DNA of 64,000 nt from Macropodus opercularis (taxonomy: Eukaryota > Chordata > Actinopteri > Anabantiformes > Osphronemidae): NCBI GenBank assembly GCA_030770545.1, contig CM061106.1, positions 4,304,001 to 4,368,000 of the forward strand, given 5' to 3'. Every line of letters begins with the position of its first letter. The stretch's first letter is position 1. The notes under the pieces are model-generated. The model was not told the origin of the DNA, ran no database searches, and saw nothing but the letters and a program-made list of their open reading frames with translations. The translations under genes were made by a program, and so were the position numbers. This document shows, one piece after another, positions 29,805-40,619 of the stretch.

Positions 29805-31794
29805 CTGAATAATACTGTTGTTGGTGTTTGTTTTGAGGTGCTTCCACCCTGAGCAAGCACTAGGAGACAGTGGAGAGGAAAAACTCCCTTTGAAGGAAGA
29901 AACCTCGGGCAGAACCAGGCTCAGGGTGGGCGGTCGTCTGCCTCGACCGGTGATGCTGAGGTTTTCTCACACACTACATGAAAAGAAACTCGTTTCTCTC
30001 AGTGGTTGCGTCAGTACCTGGTTTGGTCGGATCCAACACTGATGCTGGTTCATAGGAGTTGTCCCGTCTTGGTCCTCGGTGCAGTAGCCAGACAGCTTGC
30101 AGGGAATTCACCTGAGCAACTGGTCCTCATGGTGTTGCAGGGAGTTACGTTGTCACCGTTAGGTTTCCCTCCCTTTGCCACCAGAGACACTGTTGCACTC
30201 TACACATGTGTAGTGATGAAGTCCTTCGCTGGTGCCTCCACGCTGCAGTGGAGATTCACTCAACGTGTCTCCCACTGTGCTGGTCAACGCTGCCCCTAGA
30301 AGAACAAGAGTGTTACTGGTGATCATCTCAATCATGTTGATTAAGCAGGAATAGAAATATTTACAAATGTCTCCACAAAGAAATAAAAAGTAAACCTGTC
30401 GATTGAGATCTATTAAATAAACCCAGCTTCATTAACTCATTCATCAACTATCATATGTGAGAACAAAACAGAATCCAACCTTTCTGTTAGTCAGATAATA
30501 CTTGTGCATTTAAATAAGCTCTCGTCATCCACTCAGCTCCCATAACAGAATACATGACATGCACCAAAGCTGTCTGTGCTGTTAACCACAGTTCAGACAT
30601 GATGTGATTATTCTATTAGTTGTTACGTGTCCAAAGTTGTTTACAAAATTATCTGACACTTACTGGTTTATTCCACATAAACGCGAGGTTCCATAGTTGT
30701 GCATGTGTTATACGAATTTAAGCTGCATAAGCTATTAACAAACGTTAGCATTAGCATTAGCGAACCGTTAGCATTAGCATTAGCAACCTCTAGCCATGTT
30801 GCAAATTACATTTAAACAGCACGAACTAAGAGCCAATACATAGAAGTAAACGTGTATTTAGCATTGAGTCCTGGTCCAGTCGAAATGGAACCAGTTCAAA
30901 ACAGCCCAGTCTCCAGTTTCTAGCTCCACTACAGGACCTACCAGCCACCGTCACTGCTCTGAGTCTGAGGACAGCAGGTCACTGATGAGGCAGGACGGAA
31001 GCTGTGACCTGTGACCTTTGGGATCAACAAGGAGTCATGGGATCACATCTATTGTGTCATCAAAACACTTGGATACGTGTACATTTATATTATTCAACAC
31101 TAATATTTAATATTCTCTTTTAATTTGTGATCAAATACTGATGAAACCTTTTCTGAACCTCCTCAGGGCCTCTTCACTAAGCTCAACCCATCACCGGTCG
31201 AGGCAGACGACTGCCCACCCTGAGTCTGGTTCTGCTGGAGGTTTCCTCTCCGCTGTGGCCCAGTGCTTGCTCAGGGACGGGTTGCTGCACTACACAGCGC
31301 AGACACATTGTTTGAACAGCGATCAATTCAAATCAATATCAAAGAAACCATCCTGGTGTTTCTTTTGTATGTGAAGCTCATCCTCACATGTTCAGACTGG
31401 AGTATTTTCCTGATTTGTATCATGTATGTTCAAATGCTTCACTTATCTTTTTAATTCAGATATTGATTGACAGGTACAGTGGTGAAATGGGTTTCATTTA
31501 TTATGGTGAACTGAGTTTTACTAATACTACCACAATAACTACTGTTGATCCCTGCATGACATGTACAGTAGGAGTCTGGTTCCATTAGAGAAAATGGGTT
31601 TGACATTTTCCTAACAATTGAAAAACCAGCATGTTGAACAAAGCAAAGATTTTAATCTGGTTTCTTGAGTTTATGAAGAGGTAACAATTCTCTCCGGCGA
31701 GTAGTTCAAGTAGTAGTTCCTCACATTATCCAGCGAGTGGCGCTGTAGCTCTATGGCTGATAGCAGTGGTCGCTAGAAAACTAGCTAACTAGCT
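29805..31794. repeat. Copy C: duplicate of the USP upstream flank (6203-7926)
   Basis: Nearly identical to 6203-7926 with two stretches that A lacks: about 130 bp at 30642-30770 (GTTTACAAAATTATCTGACA start) and about 130 bp at 31475-31605. The same inverted pair of teleost repeat pieces is present (29830-29950 and 31175-31290). The 97-codon frame at 30006-30299 parallels 6405-6698 and is equally unsupported. Confidence 0.75.
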
Positions 31795-32510
31795 AACGGC
31801 TAGCGGCTAATGTGGCTAGCGCTAGCTTGTGTATTAGCGTAGCTCAGAAAGGTACCAGCGTAGAGCGCCCACATCTTAGTCTGGACCGGTTACGTTTTGG
31901 TGCCGGTTCGTAAAGTCGCATCTGGTCTCCGGCACCGAGAAGGCGGTGAAATCCAGTATTTTATGTAAGTGACGGCTGAACAGAGCAAAGGACCGAGTTA
32001 GCTTCTGCTATTTGTACAGCCCGGACTAGCGTTAGCAAACATGTTGTACTGTGCTATGCTAATGCTTTTAATATAATAATGTAACAATATATATACAATA
32101 TTTTATCAAAAAACTCGTGTTACAAAAGCAGTTTTTTACTCCCTCTAGACATTTTCAAAGAGAGAGAAAGTTTATTGTCGCTTTATTTTTCATCTTATCA
32201 GACAAGGACATAGATTCAAAGTTCCAGGGGCTAAAGCTGGAATATGTGTATTATATATGTATTTGTTGTGTTGAACTGAGTTTCTGTGTTTGGAAAAGAA
32301 ACCACACAGTTGTCTCCTGCTGCAGCACCGGCCTCCTCAGAGCACACGTATGTTTAATGTTCCACATGATATTGTTGTTGTTTATTATTGATGACTTCAT
32401 TGCTGTAGCATTAGTAGAGTAACGTGTGTGTCTCTGTCTCTTCCACCTTCAGGCCTCCCTCCCCATATGAGCGGCTTGTCGCGGGTACGTCATCGAGTGT
32501 CACATACACA
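31795..32510 (+). pseudogene. USP gene 5' end only, copy C (truncated)
   Basis: Contains the candidate first exon (donor GTAAGT at 31965), coding exon 32299-32347 (acceptor changed from AACAG to AAAAG, AG kept) and exon 32453-32484 (PYERLVAG). Homology to A and B stops at about 32510 (CACATACAC), before the Cys-box exon. No protease domain is present, so this is a truncated duplicate. It lacks about 110 bp near 32203 that B has. Confidence 0.7.
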
Positions 32511-33627
32511 ATAAATCTATTAACTTTCATTAGAAAACACAAATGAAATTGACTCAATGTGAATGTTTTCTTTTAATGTGTAACATATTTACTGATGATC
32601 ACATCTAAGGCTTTTATTGTGGAGGCTACAGCTGTTTAGTGCAGATGTTCAGTAACTGTGTGTTTTAAATACACAGTTACTGTCAGATTTCTCTGGATCA
32701 CTGCTTATTAACTATTACTGACACACTCAGCTGCTCCTCTATCGTCTGTCAGGCTTTGTGCTTTCATTCCATTTAACCACGTGCAGCCCTGCACTCAATA
32801 TAAATATGTGGCTTCAAAGTGATGATGAGTCGGGTCGAGCTGCTTAACCTGCACGTAGCGCGACTCTGTCGGCTCCGTGTGTGATCGGGTTGTTTTGTGC
32901 TGAGGCTGTTCCAGGCCTGACGACGTCTGACTCGTCCGCTGGGGAAACCAACGCGAGACTTTGTTAGTGAGAGCCTTTGATGAACGGGAGGCAGAGAGGA
33001 GCGGAGATACATTCGTAGGCAACGTGTTCAGACACAGGTTGGCTGCGGTCAACGCTCATGAAAACACATTGTTGAGGTGATATGAATGAAGGTCTGTGCT
33101 GTGAGGGCTGTTCATGTGTAAAGACGTACAGATTAAATCATGGTTTTGAGCTGGAAGGGCTTCAGAATGTTTAGTGGGCGACTGAGAGGACGTTGGTCTC
33201 ATGTCATACTGTGCGTATTTTATAATCCGTTCATTTCTTTTCTTCCGTTCCTGACGTGACCAGCAGGTCTGTACGCTGGAAACACTGAGCAGGTGAGGTT
33301 GTGACTGAAACCCTGTAGGAAAAGGAGGCAGAGGACTGGACAGTTATCTTTATTAGAATAATGGTAGTTTTATATAATAATCACATATAATTATAATATT
33401 GGTATTATTTCGGTTTGTGTAGTTACTCTTCATGTCACACTGTGTATTACAGCAGATGTGCTTTCTTCCCTCCATGTTTAATTGTAATAGCGCTTTAAAC
33501 CACTTAAACAGCTTTAGAACATGTTGATGGGAAGTGCTAAACATGTTATCTATAGATTTTTATTTCAGAGCACTGTCCTGTGTAGAACAGTCCTTTAAAT
33601 TTGCAAGGTTTCAGCTCCTGTGTGAAA
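32511..33627. other. Unassigned DNA
   Basis: No family recognised. The CpG-richer piece at 32815-33050 gives two overlapping minus frames of 79 and 85 codons with no splice context. Confidence 0.35.
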
Positions 33628-33711
33628 GTTGAATCCTGACGACTGGACGTCTTCCTTTGCTGTAGTCGTAGATCTGCTGCAAAGGAAGACGTCCAGTTAC
33701 CGTGATTCAAC
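33628..33711. repeat. Long inverted repeat / hairpin
   Basis: An exact 18-bp stem (CTGGACGTCTTCCTTTGC, 33643-33660, pairing with 33679-33696) encloses an 18-nt loop. After a 7-nt internal loop on each side, an outer 8-bp stem (GTTGAATC, 33628-33635, with GATTCAAC, 33704-33711) continues the symmetry. Symmetrical spacing suggests a single inverted duplication or a transposon end. Function unknown. Confidence 0.85.
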
Positions 33712-34329
33712 TCTCAGACAACCTCACCTGGAAGAAGCGCCACCGACGTTTTGGCTTTTATTTCCAGGTAGTTACATCTGAGGACTTATATTCATCTGAC
33801 AGATGAACATGTAGAATATAGACTGAAAAGCCTTCACGTACCTTTGGTGACCCTTTGACCTCACCAGGTCTGGCCTATGGTGGGTACATCATGCGCACGC
33901 TGATAATTCAACAGGTTTCCAGAAATGTGTCATGATTTAGCTCATTTGGTTTTGGGTTGTTGTTTTGTATCTAACAAAACTTGTGAAGATAAGTTGGTCT
34001 CCTCAGCAGCTCCATGCTGGGAAACGTGTGCCTGATGTGTGGGACCCATTTTCTTCAAGTCTCTACCCCCACTGTGATGTAATGACTCAGGGAGTGAACA
34101 GAGCTGCTTTTAGAAATACTATGTTACTTAGCCTAGTTGGGCTCATGTTCTTATCAACACAGACCAAGTCCTTAAAATGATGTGATTCGTTTGCCTGCCT
34201 TTGCATATTTCTCATCTCACCACTGAGAATAAATTCATGTTTAATTATTTGAACCTTACTCTGTGTCTGACTGAATCCATCTTAGTTGGAACATCTCTGA
34301 CAACGACAGAGCGATTCACAGGAATTTAA
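33712..34329. other. Unassigned DNA
   Basis: GAAGAAGCGCCACCGACGTT TTGGC (33733-33757) vaguely resembles the retroelement-terminal sequences seen elsewhere in the window. No coding region. Confidence 0.3.
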
Positions 34330-35200
34330 TAAACATCAAGACAGAACAAAGTAACAATAAAAGAATTAAATGTACCCTATTAAATATCAGATGTCTGTTA
34401 ATAAATGACTTGATCAACAACCATCACATAGATTTATTCAGTCTCACTGAAACCTGGCTGCAGCAGGATGAATACGTTCGTCTGAATGAGTCGACTCCAA
34501 CCAGTCACATCAACCATCATGTTCCTAGAAGCTCAGGTAAAGGTGGAGGAGCAGCAGCATCTATAGCTCAGATCTATTAATGACTCCTAGACCTAAACAG
34601 CTCTAATTCATTAGAGCCTCACTCTGAGCCTGTAAAACCCAGAAACCAGTTGTGTTCTGCTTCGTCTACCGTCCTCCTGGTCCATATTCAGAGTTCTGCA
34701 CTGAATGTTCAGAGCTTTTATGCTTAGTCCTCAGCACAGATAAAGTGATTGTAGTGGGCGACTTTAACATTCATGTAGATGTTGACAGTAACTGTCTCAA
34801 CACTGCAGTTCTCCCCCAAACCCTCTGTTATCTGACCATTTCTAACTAACTGTTGACCATAACACACCTGACAACAGCTGGAAAGAAGTTCTACTACAGC
34901 AGATGTTTATCTGATGATGCTGTTGTCAGATTTAAGGAGAAGCCAGTGAATCAGAGCAAGTTGGCTCCATGGTCCAACTCAGATCCGCAGCCTTAAGCAC
35001 AGGACCCGGAAACTAGAAAGACAATGAGGTGAATCCTGCCCAGCATGGAAAGACACTTTAATACTACATAAAAAGCACTTTGTGCTGCTAGAAGCTCATA
35101 TTATACATCATTAATTGAGGAAAATCAGAACAACCCCAGGTTTCTTTCAGCTCTGTAGCCAGGCTGACTAAGAGTCATAGCTGTGTTGAGCCTAGTGTCC
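34330..35200 (+). mobile_element. LINE ORF2 N-terminal (APE-type endonuclease) relic
   Basis: In order the plus strand reads LLNIRCLLINDLINNHHIDL, FSLTETWLQQDEYV, HHVPRSSGKGGGAA, then after shifts FCFVYRPPGPYSEF and DKVIVVGDFNIHVD. These are the conserved blocks (LTETWL, YRPP, GDFNIH) of the apurinic-type endonuclease of L2/Rex1-like LINEs. Beyond 34860 only diverged ORF2 sequence remains. Many stops: inactive. It could belong to the same family as the C-terminal relics at 13036-13225 and 51500-52137. Confidence 0.8.
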
Positions 35201-36160
35201 CTTTAAAGCTCAGCAGCAATGACTTGACAATGACAAGAGGAACACGGGGGGGACTCTAAAGGTAGGTGTGAATGTCTTAGAGACAGACCAAGGACCCGTT
35301 CAGGATGCACCTCACCCTTGGCCCAATGAGCGAAAGTGTCATTTCAACATATTTAAGTCCCACTAAGTCAAGGGAATGTAAAGGGATGATGAAAAGATCT
35401 GTGCAGACAATCTGCCTGTAAAAATATATATTATATATATATTTTAAATAATATATAAATACCCTGTAAAGCAGAATCATTGAAGTAACAAAAGCTACAA
35501 CATTAACAGTCACGGGACACGCACAGTAACCATGAACGCAACGACAACGATTCAGTGGGAGAGGATCTAGGGTTGCTATGACGACGGTGATAAAATACAT
35601 CTCTCCTTGTGTTTACAGGATGTGTGATGGAGCAGGAATCAGATTCCTGTGAAACCATATTTTTGGGTCTGAAGCTTCCTTGCATTTTAGTCTTGGCAAA
35701 AAAAGTTGAAACCATTTGTACTGAGTTCAGTAAAAGTCTTTGCTCTTATTTGTTTTCTCATTTTTTTGCTTGTCGCCAACATATCGTTTCACCAGTCTTG
35801 TCATGTTAAGATGGAGTCTGGGCACAAACGGTTATTAGCGATGAATATTACAACCGTCGGCCACTGTAACCACCACGACCCTTAGATTTGTTTCTTTAGG
35901 CTCATCTGTAGAGTCCAAGCGTTAATACAAACACTGTGGAAGATCATCCCAGGGTTAGAGTCCGTGTGCTGTGAAGAGACGTTTCTGTTTCAACCAAGAG
36001 GCGTCTGACTTTAAGCTCTGCAGACGAGCAGAGTCCAACATAGAGCAGCTCTGCTTAAAGCTCTGCTTAGTGTTTCACCTGGAGCCTGAGCTGAAGCTGC
36101 ACCACAAGAAAGAAGCCACGGAAACAAGCCAGTCATGCTCTTAACTTTAATATAGCTATA
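35201..36160. other. Unassigned DNA
   Basis: Contains an AT palindrome (ATATATATTATATATATATT, 35425-35444). Short open frames on both strands at 35277-35809 have no supporting context. Confidence 0.3.
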
Positions 36161-36169
36161 GCTATAACT

Positions 36170-36440
36170 ATATACAGGCGTCATTGTCCAGGAGGGGGGC
36201 GTCATTGTCCAGGAGGGGAGCTTCATTGTCCAGGAGGGGGGCGTCATTGTCCAGGAGGGGGGGCGTCATTGTCCAGGAGGGGAGCTTCATTGTCCATTAG
36301 GAGGGGGGAGCTTCATTGTCCAGCAGGGGGGGGGGCTTCATTGTCGGGGGGCTTCATTGTCCAGGAGGGGGGAGCTTTATTGTCGGGGGGGTTCATTGTC
36401 GGGGGGGGGGGCTTCATTGTCCAGGAGGGGGAGTAAAGAG
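36170..36440. repeat. G-rich minisatellite
   Basis: Irregular units of the type GTCATTGTCCAGGAGGGGGG or CTTCATTGTCCAGGAGGGG repeat about a dozen times, with G runs of 5-11. The G tracts could form quadruplexes, which is an inference. Confidence 0.85.
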
Positions 36441-36514
36441 GTAGGGAGCTTGATGTGGGGGGTCTATTTATAACTATTTACAATGAGGGAGAAAGAGGGT
36501 GGGTTGCTCCACCT

Positions 36515-37175
36515 GGAGAGCTCAAAGTGAGGGAGGGGGAGGAGAAGGGGTTGTTCCTTCTCCACCTCCCTCTCTCTCTCCCTCACATTGAAAGAGAGAG
36601 GGAGATGGAGAGCTCAAAGTAAGGGAGGGGGAGGAGAAGGGGGTTGTTCCTTCTCCACCTCCCTCTCTCTCTCCGTCACATTGAAAGAGAGAGGGAGGTG
36701 GAGAGCTCAAAGTGAGGGAGGGGGAGGAGAAGGGGGTTGTTCCTTCTCCACCTCCCTCTCTCTCTCCCTCACATTGAAAGAGAGAGGGAGGTGGAGAGCT
36801 CAAAGTGAGGGAGGGGGAGGAGAGGGGGTTGTTTCTTCTCCACCTCCCTCTCTCTCTCCCTCACATTGAAAGAGAGAGGGAGGTGGAGAGCTCAAAGTGA
36901 GGGAGGGGGAGGAGAAGGGGGTTGTTCCTTCTCCACCTCCCTCTCTCTCTCCCTCACATTGAAAGAGAGAGGGAGGTGGAGAGCTCAAAGTGAGGGAGGG
37001 GGAGGAGAGGGGGTTGTTCCTTTTCCACCTCCCTCTCTCTCTCAATGTGAGGGAGGGAGAGAGGGAGGTGGAGAGCTCAAAGTGAGGGAGGGGGAGGAGA
37101 GGGGGTTGTTCCTTCTCCACCTCCCTCTCTCCCTCCCTTACATAGAGAGAGAGGGAGGTGGAGAGCACAAAGTGA
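36515..37175. repeat. Tandem array of about 92 bp, each unit a purine/pyrimidine hairpin
   Basis: Eight units, marked by GAGAGCTCAAAGTGAGGGAG near 36517, 36608, 36702, 36795, 36888, 36980, 37071 and 37161. Each joins a homopurine block (GGAGGGGGAGGAGAAGGGGG), a homopyrimidine block (CCACCTCCCTCTCTCTCTCC) and its complement (GAGAGAGGGAGGTGG) around CTCACATTGAA, so each can fold into a hairpin of about 15 bp. The overlapping open frames of 93-149 codons on both strands are by-products of the repeat. Confidence 0.9.
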
Positions 37176-37199
37176 GGGACACAGAGGAGGAAGAGAGCT

Positions 37200-37430
37200 C
37201 AATGAGAGAGATGAGGAGAGGAGGAGGAGGAGTAGGAGGAGGAGGAGGAGGAGGAGCAGGAGCACACGCCCCCACCTCGCCCTCACCTCGCCCCCACCTC
37301 GCCCCCCACCCCTGACCTCTGCAGAGCCGTTGGCCCCCTCAGGGAGGCGGAGGCCCACCTGGATGTCGCTTGTGTTGTTCGAGTTTTCCAATTGGTCACC
37401 GTGGCCCTGACCCCAGTCCCACTCGCTGGC
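37200..37430. repeat. (GGA)n tract and shared block 1 (partner 39930-40040)
   Basis: GAGGAGGAGGAG-type repeats (37213-37262) are followed by a block whose minus strand reads NSNNTSDIQVGLRLPEGANG then SAEV. The plus strand at 39955-40025 reads SNNTGNIPMSRRLPEGVDG then SAEV. The two places, on opposite strands, therefore share a diverged repeat with coding-like wording. The source family is not recognised. Confidence 0.5.
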
Positions 37431-37870
37431 CACCCCCAGATCACCGGGGGGATCACAGGCCTCTTCCCGCGGGTCTTTCCTGGAATCCCTGACCTGGAAG
37501 GGATCCAGGAGGCATCCAAACCTGATGCCGAGCCGTCAGCAAACCCCAACTCTACCCTAACCCCAACGCTCCCCTCCACGTGGAGGAGCCGCGGCCTGTT
37601 CTTTTGGTCATGAATCAAAGGTCATGACCTTAGAGAGAAGGAACGTAGCTCGACGGGTGAACTGAGAGCTTTGCCCTTGGGCTCAGCCCCTCCTTCACCG
37701 TCCGTCAGTCTCGCGCTCGTTCTCTCGCTGGTGAACGAGACCAAAAGATGCTTAACTCCTGCACTTGGAGCAGGAAGCGTCCTCTAACAACAACTAGCCG
37801 CCCGTTTCCGGTCGGGACGATGGCCTCAGATCTGGAGGAGCCCATTCTCACACCGCCGTTCCTCCTGAAT
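37431..37870 (-). mobile_element. LINE reverse-transcriptase C-terminal relic
   Basis: The minus strand at about 37860-37640 reads GVRMGSSRSEAIVPTGN then LLQVQELSIF. This parallels the GMRISTSKSEAMVL ... LPQVKEFKYLGVLF block of fish LINE reverse transcriptases. GAACTGAGAGCTTTGCCCTT GGGCTCAG at 37661-37688 is the reverse complement of its KRELSQKAKL region. Heavily mutated. Confidence 0.6.
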
Positions 37871-39364
37871 CTGAGGTTGGACTATTGGCCGAACTCTCCT
37901 CCGCCTCAACCCTGACACAGACTTTCCCAGAAACGAGGGACTCGGAGGTGATGCACTGAAAAAGATGCTACTGTTGTGCAATACACTAGATGTGTGTTTC
38001 TACATTAGAGTGAGTGAAATGTTCAGTTTTTACTGTGCTTAAAAGTTCCCAGTGCTGTTCCTGGATGAAATGACACTGAACAGAAACAGGAGGAACTAAG
38101 TCAGTTCATTACAACTGGTATTTCTGCACTGCAGCGACCTGAGGGGCAGCGTTTGCTAAGCACTGTGATCATAGACTGCCAGAAAAAGGCAAACACTGTG
38201 TTTTGAATTATGGAGATGCACACAGTGATTGGAGTAAAGACACTATACAATAGATTTGTCTTAATCATACTGGGAAATTAAAAATGACTTGCTCCCAACT
38301 AAGCTTTACGCTTTGGAGCAACCGTAAATTTTTTTGTCTAATGAAATCATGGGTTGTCATAAAGTGAAGTTACTGTTTATGACTTGTGTGGATGAGAACT
38401 CAAACTATTGATCAGTACTTAACCAAAAAATGTAATTCAGTGACTCCACCCCTGAGCGTCTCCGTCCCGGCGTCTGTTTTCTGGAGGCCGACCAACAGTC
38501 CTCCTCCATGGCCTCTCCCGGAGGCGGTTCCCAACGACCGCCGGGTGGCGCTAAGCTGACGGCCCAGACCCCCTTTTCACTGTGGTGCCATACGAGCGTG
38601 GTTGCGCCCAGTGACGCAACCCAAAGGCCGAACCCTGACCTCCGTCTGAGGTTTTCAGGTGCCTCGTGGTGACATTTGATTTTTGAGTCAGGTGTGAACA
38701 GGTGTTCTGTAGCCCAGGCAGAATGTAAGGACTGCACTGCAGGTGGCCGGCCGCCGAAACAGCGAAGCTAATTCCTTTATCCAACTCAGTTCATTACCTC
38801 ATTAACCAATGGAGCCCATTCACAACTACCAGGTCACGATTCTGCTTTTAATCATACTTCCAGATATTTACATCTGAGTCTGATGCAGAACATAGCAGAG
38901 AGCACGTTCTGTCAGAACCCACCCGTGTTTCATGTGAGTGAAAGTGCTGGAACATGTGACTGACAGGTTTGTTAGACCTTCAAACAATAAACATGTAAAG
39001 GGAGCAACTGCTAGAGGTTACGGTCAAACCTGGAAAAGCATCACAAGCAAACACAGCTAACGTTTGGTGAAGCCACAGGCTGAATGCAGTTACTGTATTA
39101 GTATTTATGAGTATTTATATGTGAACGATACGTGTTAATATTCTATTCACTTCAGTCTAGTGGATGTATTACTACCATACTGTAGTTAAAACACGTGTGG
39201 GTTTGAACAAAGGTGCTGTCTTCTACGTTGTGTGTCAGATCCAGATGTAAATACCAGAAAATAAAAGGAAATTTAGAAATTGGCAGGTGATTAATTAAAC
39301 ACCTAGATTTAGTAAAATGTAGATATGAATTTGGAAATTAGTCTTTGACCACTCTGTTTGGTAA
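37871..39364. other. Unassigned DNA
   Basis: Minus-strand frames of 110 and 77 codons at 38405-38784 lie in a GC-richer patch and may derive from another repeat. No domain or splice signal supports a gene. Confidence 0.3.
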
Positions 39365-39640
39365 CTCAGCCTACAAACACAACCTACTAAAATAAACAAC
39401 CTACTAAAATAACAACTTACGAAAATAAACAAGTCACTGAGATAAACAAGCAACTAAAATAAACAACCTACTAAAATAAACAAGCCACTAAAGTAAACAA
39501 CCTACTAAAATAACAACTTACTAAAATAACAACTTACGAAAATAAACAAGTCACTAAGATAAACAAGCAACTAAAATAAACAAGCCACTAAGATAAACAA
39601 GTCACTAAAATAAACAAGCCACTGATATTAACATAATAAA
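39365..39640. repeat. AAATAAACAA-type minisatellite
   Basis: About sixteen units of 16-18 bp, such as CTACTAAAATAAACAAC, CACTAAGATAAACAAG and AACTAAAATAAACAAG, with higher-order alternation of the CCTACT, TCACT and GCAACT variants. Confidence 0.85.
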
Positions 39641-40214
39641 TGCTAATAATAAAACAACCTAACACTGATCAAACCTACAAGTACAAACATGGAAATTGAC
39701 AAATCTCCACATTTCAGTCTGAATGTACACGTCACCTTCAGTGACGCCCTAACGTGGCTTGAATAACAACTTGAACTACCTAAGTTTTCACCTACAACTT
39801 CTACACTAACAACCAGACTCTTCTGGACCAAACCGTGCAGACCTACCAAACAGAGAGGTCCACGACACCCCTGGCCTCCACTCATGTAGGGTACAGTCAG
39901 TACAACTCACCCCAGGAACCTTGACACCTTTATGTTCACACCGTGACTCCCGTGGCTCGAACAACACAGGTAACATCCCGATGAGCCGCCGCCTCCCTGA
40001 AGGGGTGGACGGCTCAGCAGAGGTCACTCACCTGGAGAGTGAAGTGGGTGCTGAGGCGGGAGGGAGGGAGGGAGGGAGGGAGGAAGGGGGCACTCATCTT
40101 CAGCCGCTCACCCGCTTTAAGGGTGGCGGCTGCTGGAGCCTGTCCCAGCTGTCACTGGTTTCTGCTGGACGCTGTGCTGTGGCTTGAATAAAGCACCTTT
40201 CTAACTTTCTATGT
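39641..40214. repeat. Shared block 2 (partner 37283-37420) and GGGA repeat
   Basis: 39930-40040 carries the SNNTGNIPMSRRLPEGVDG wording noted for 37200-37430, on the opposite strand. A (GGGA)n run lies at 40058-40085. An 88-codon frame (39921-40187) crosses it but lacks gene context. Confidence 0.45.
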
Positions 40215-40470
40215 GGGCGAGCAGCAGGGTTTAGCCTGGACAGGTCGCCAGTCCATCACAGAACCGCATACAGGCAGAGAGGAACAAACAGTCACTCAGT
40301 TTAGAGTCTCCAGTTAACTGACTGCATGTCTTTGGACTGTGGGAGGAAACCGACACGAGGAGAACATGCAAACTCCTCACAGAAAAGCACCTGGGCCACC
40401 CGGGAATCCAACCCGGCTCCTTGTTGCTGTGAGGCAGCAGTGAGGCTCCTCAGTAGCAGCCAGTCTAGAA
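40215..40470 (+). repeat. Common teleost dispersed repeat
   Basis: CCTGGACAGGTCGCCAGTCC, GCATGTCTTTGGACTGTGGG, GAGAACATGCAAACTCC and CCCGGGAATCCAACCCGG follow one another as in a repeat found in very many fish genomes. The 26982-27011 piece is the opposite end type. Confidence 0.75.
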
Positions 40471-40619
40471 ACGTCACCACTGAACTTGAGTTCAGTCAAT
40501 TGATTTAGGAGCAGCCTTATACCAGTTAAAGGTTTCTTCTATAAATGCACGAGGCAGACGCCTGACAACGCGTTAGCGAGCACCTGATGACACCAAACTA
40601 CCAAACACAGCAGCACAGT

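Noticed and set aside
36515..37175. CRISPR-like array
   Set aside because: Units are contiguous with no unique spacers, and the sequence is vertebrate nuclear DNA.
36522..37433. Several 90-150 codon frames on both strands
   Set aside because: Products of the 92-bp tandem repeat. No splice, start or family evidence.
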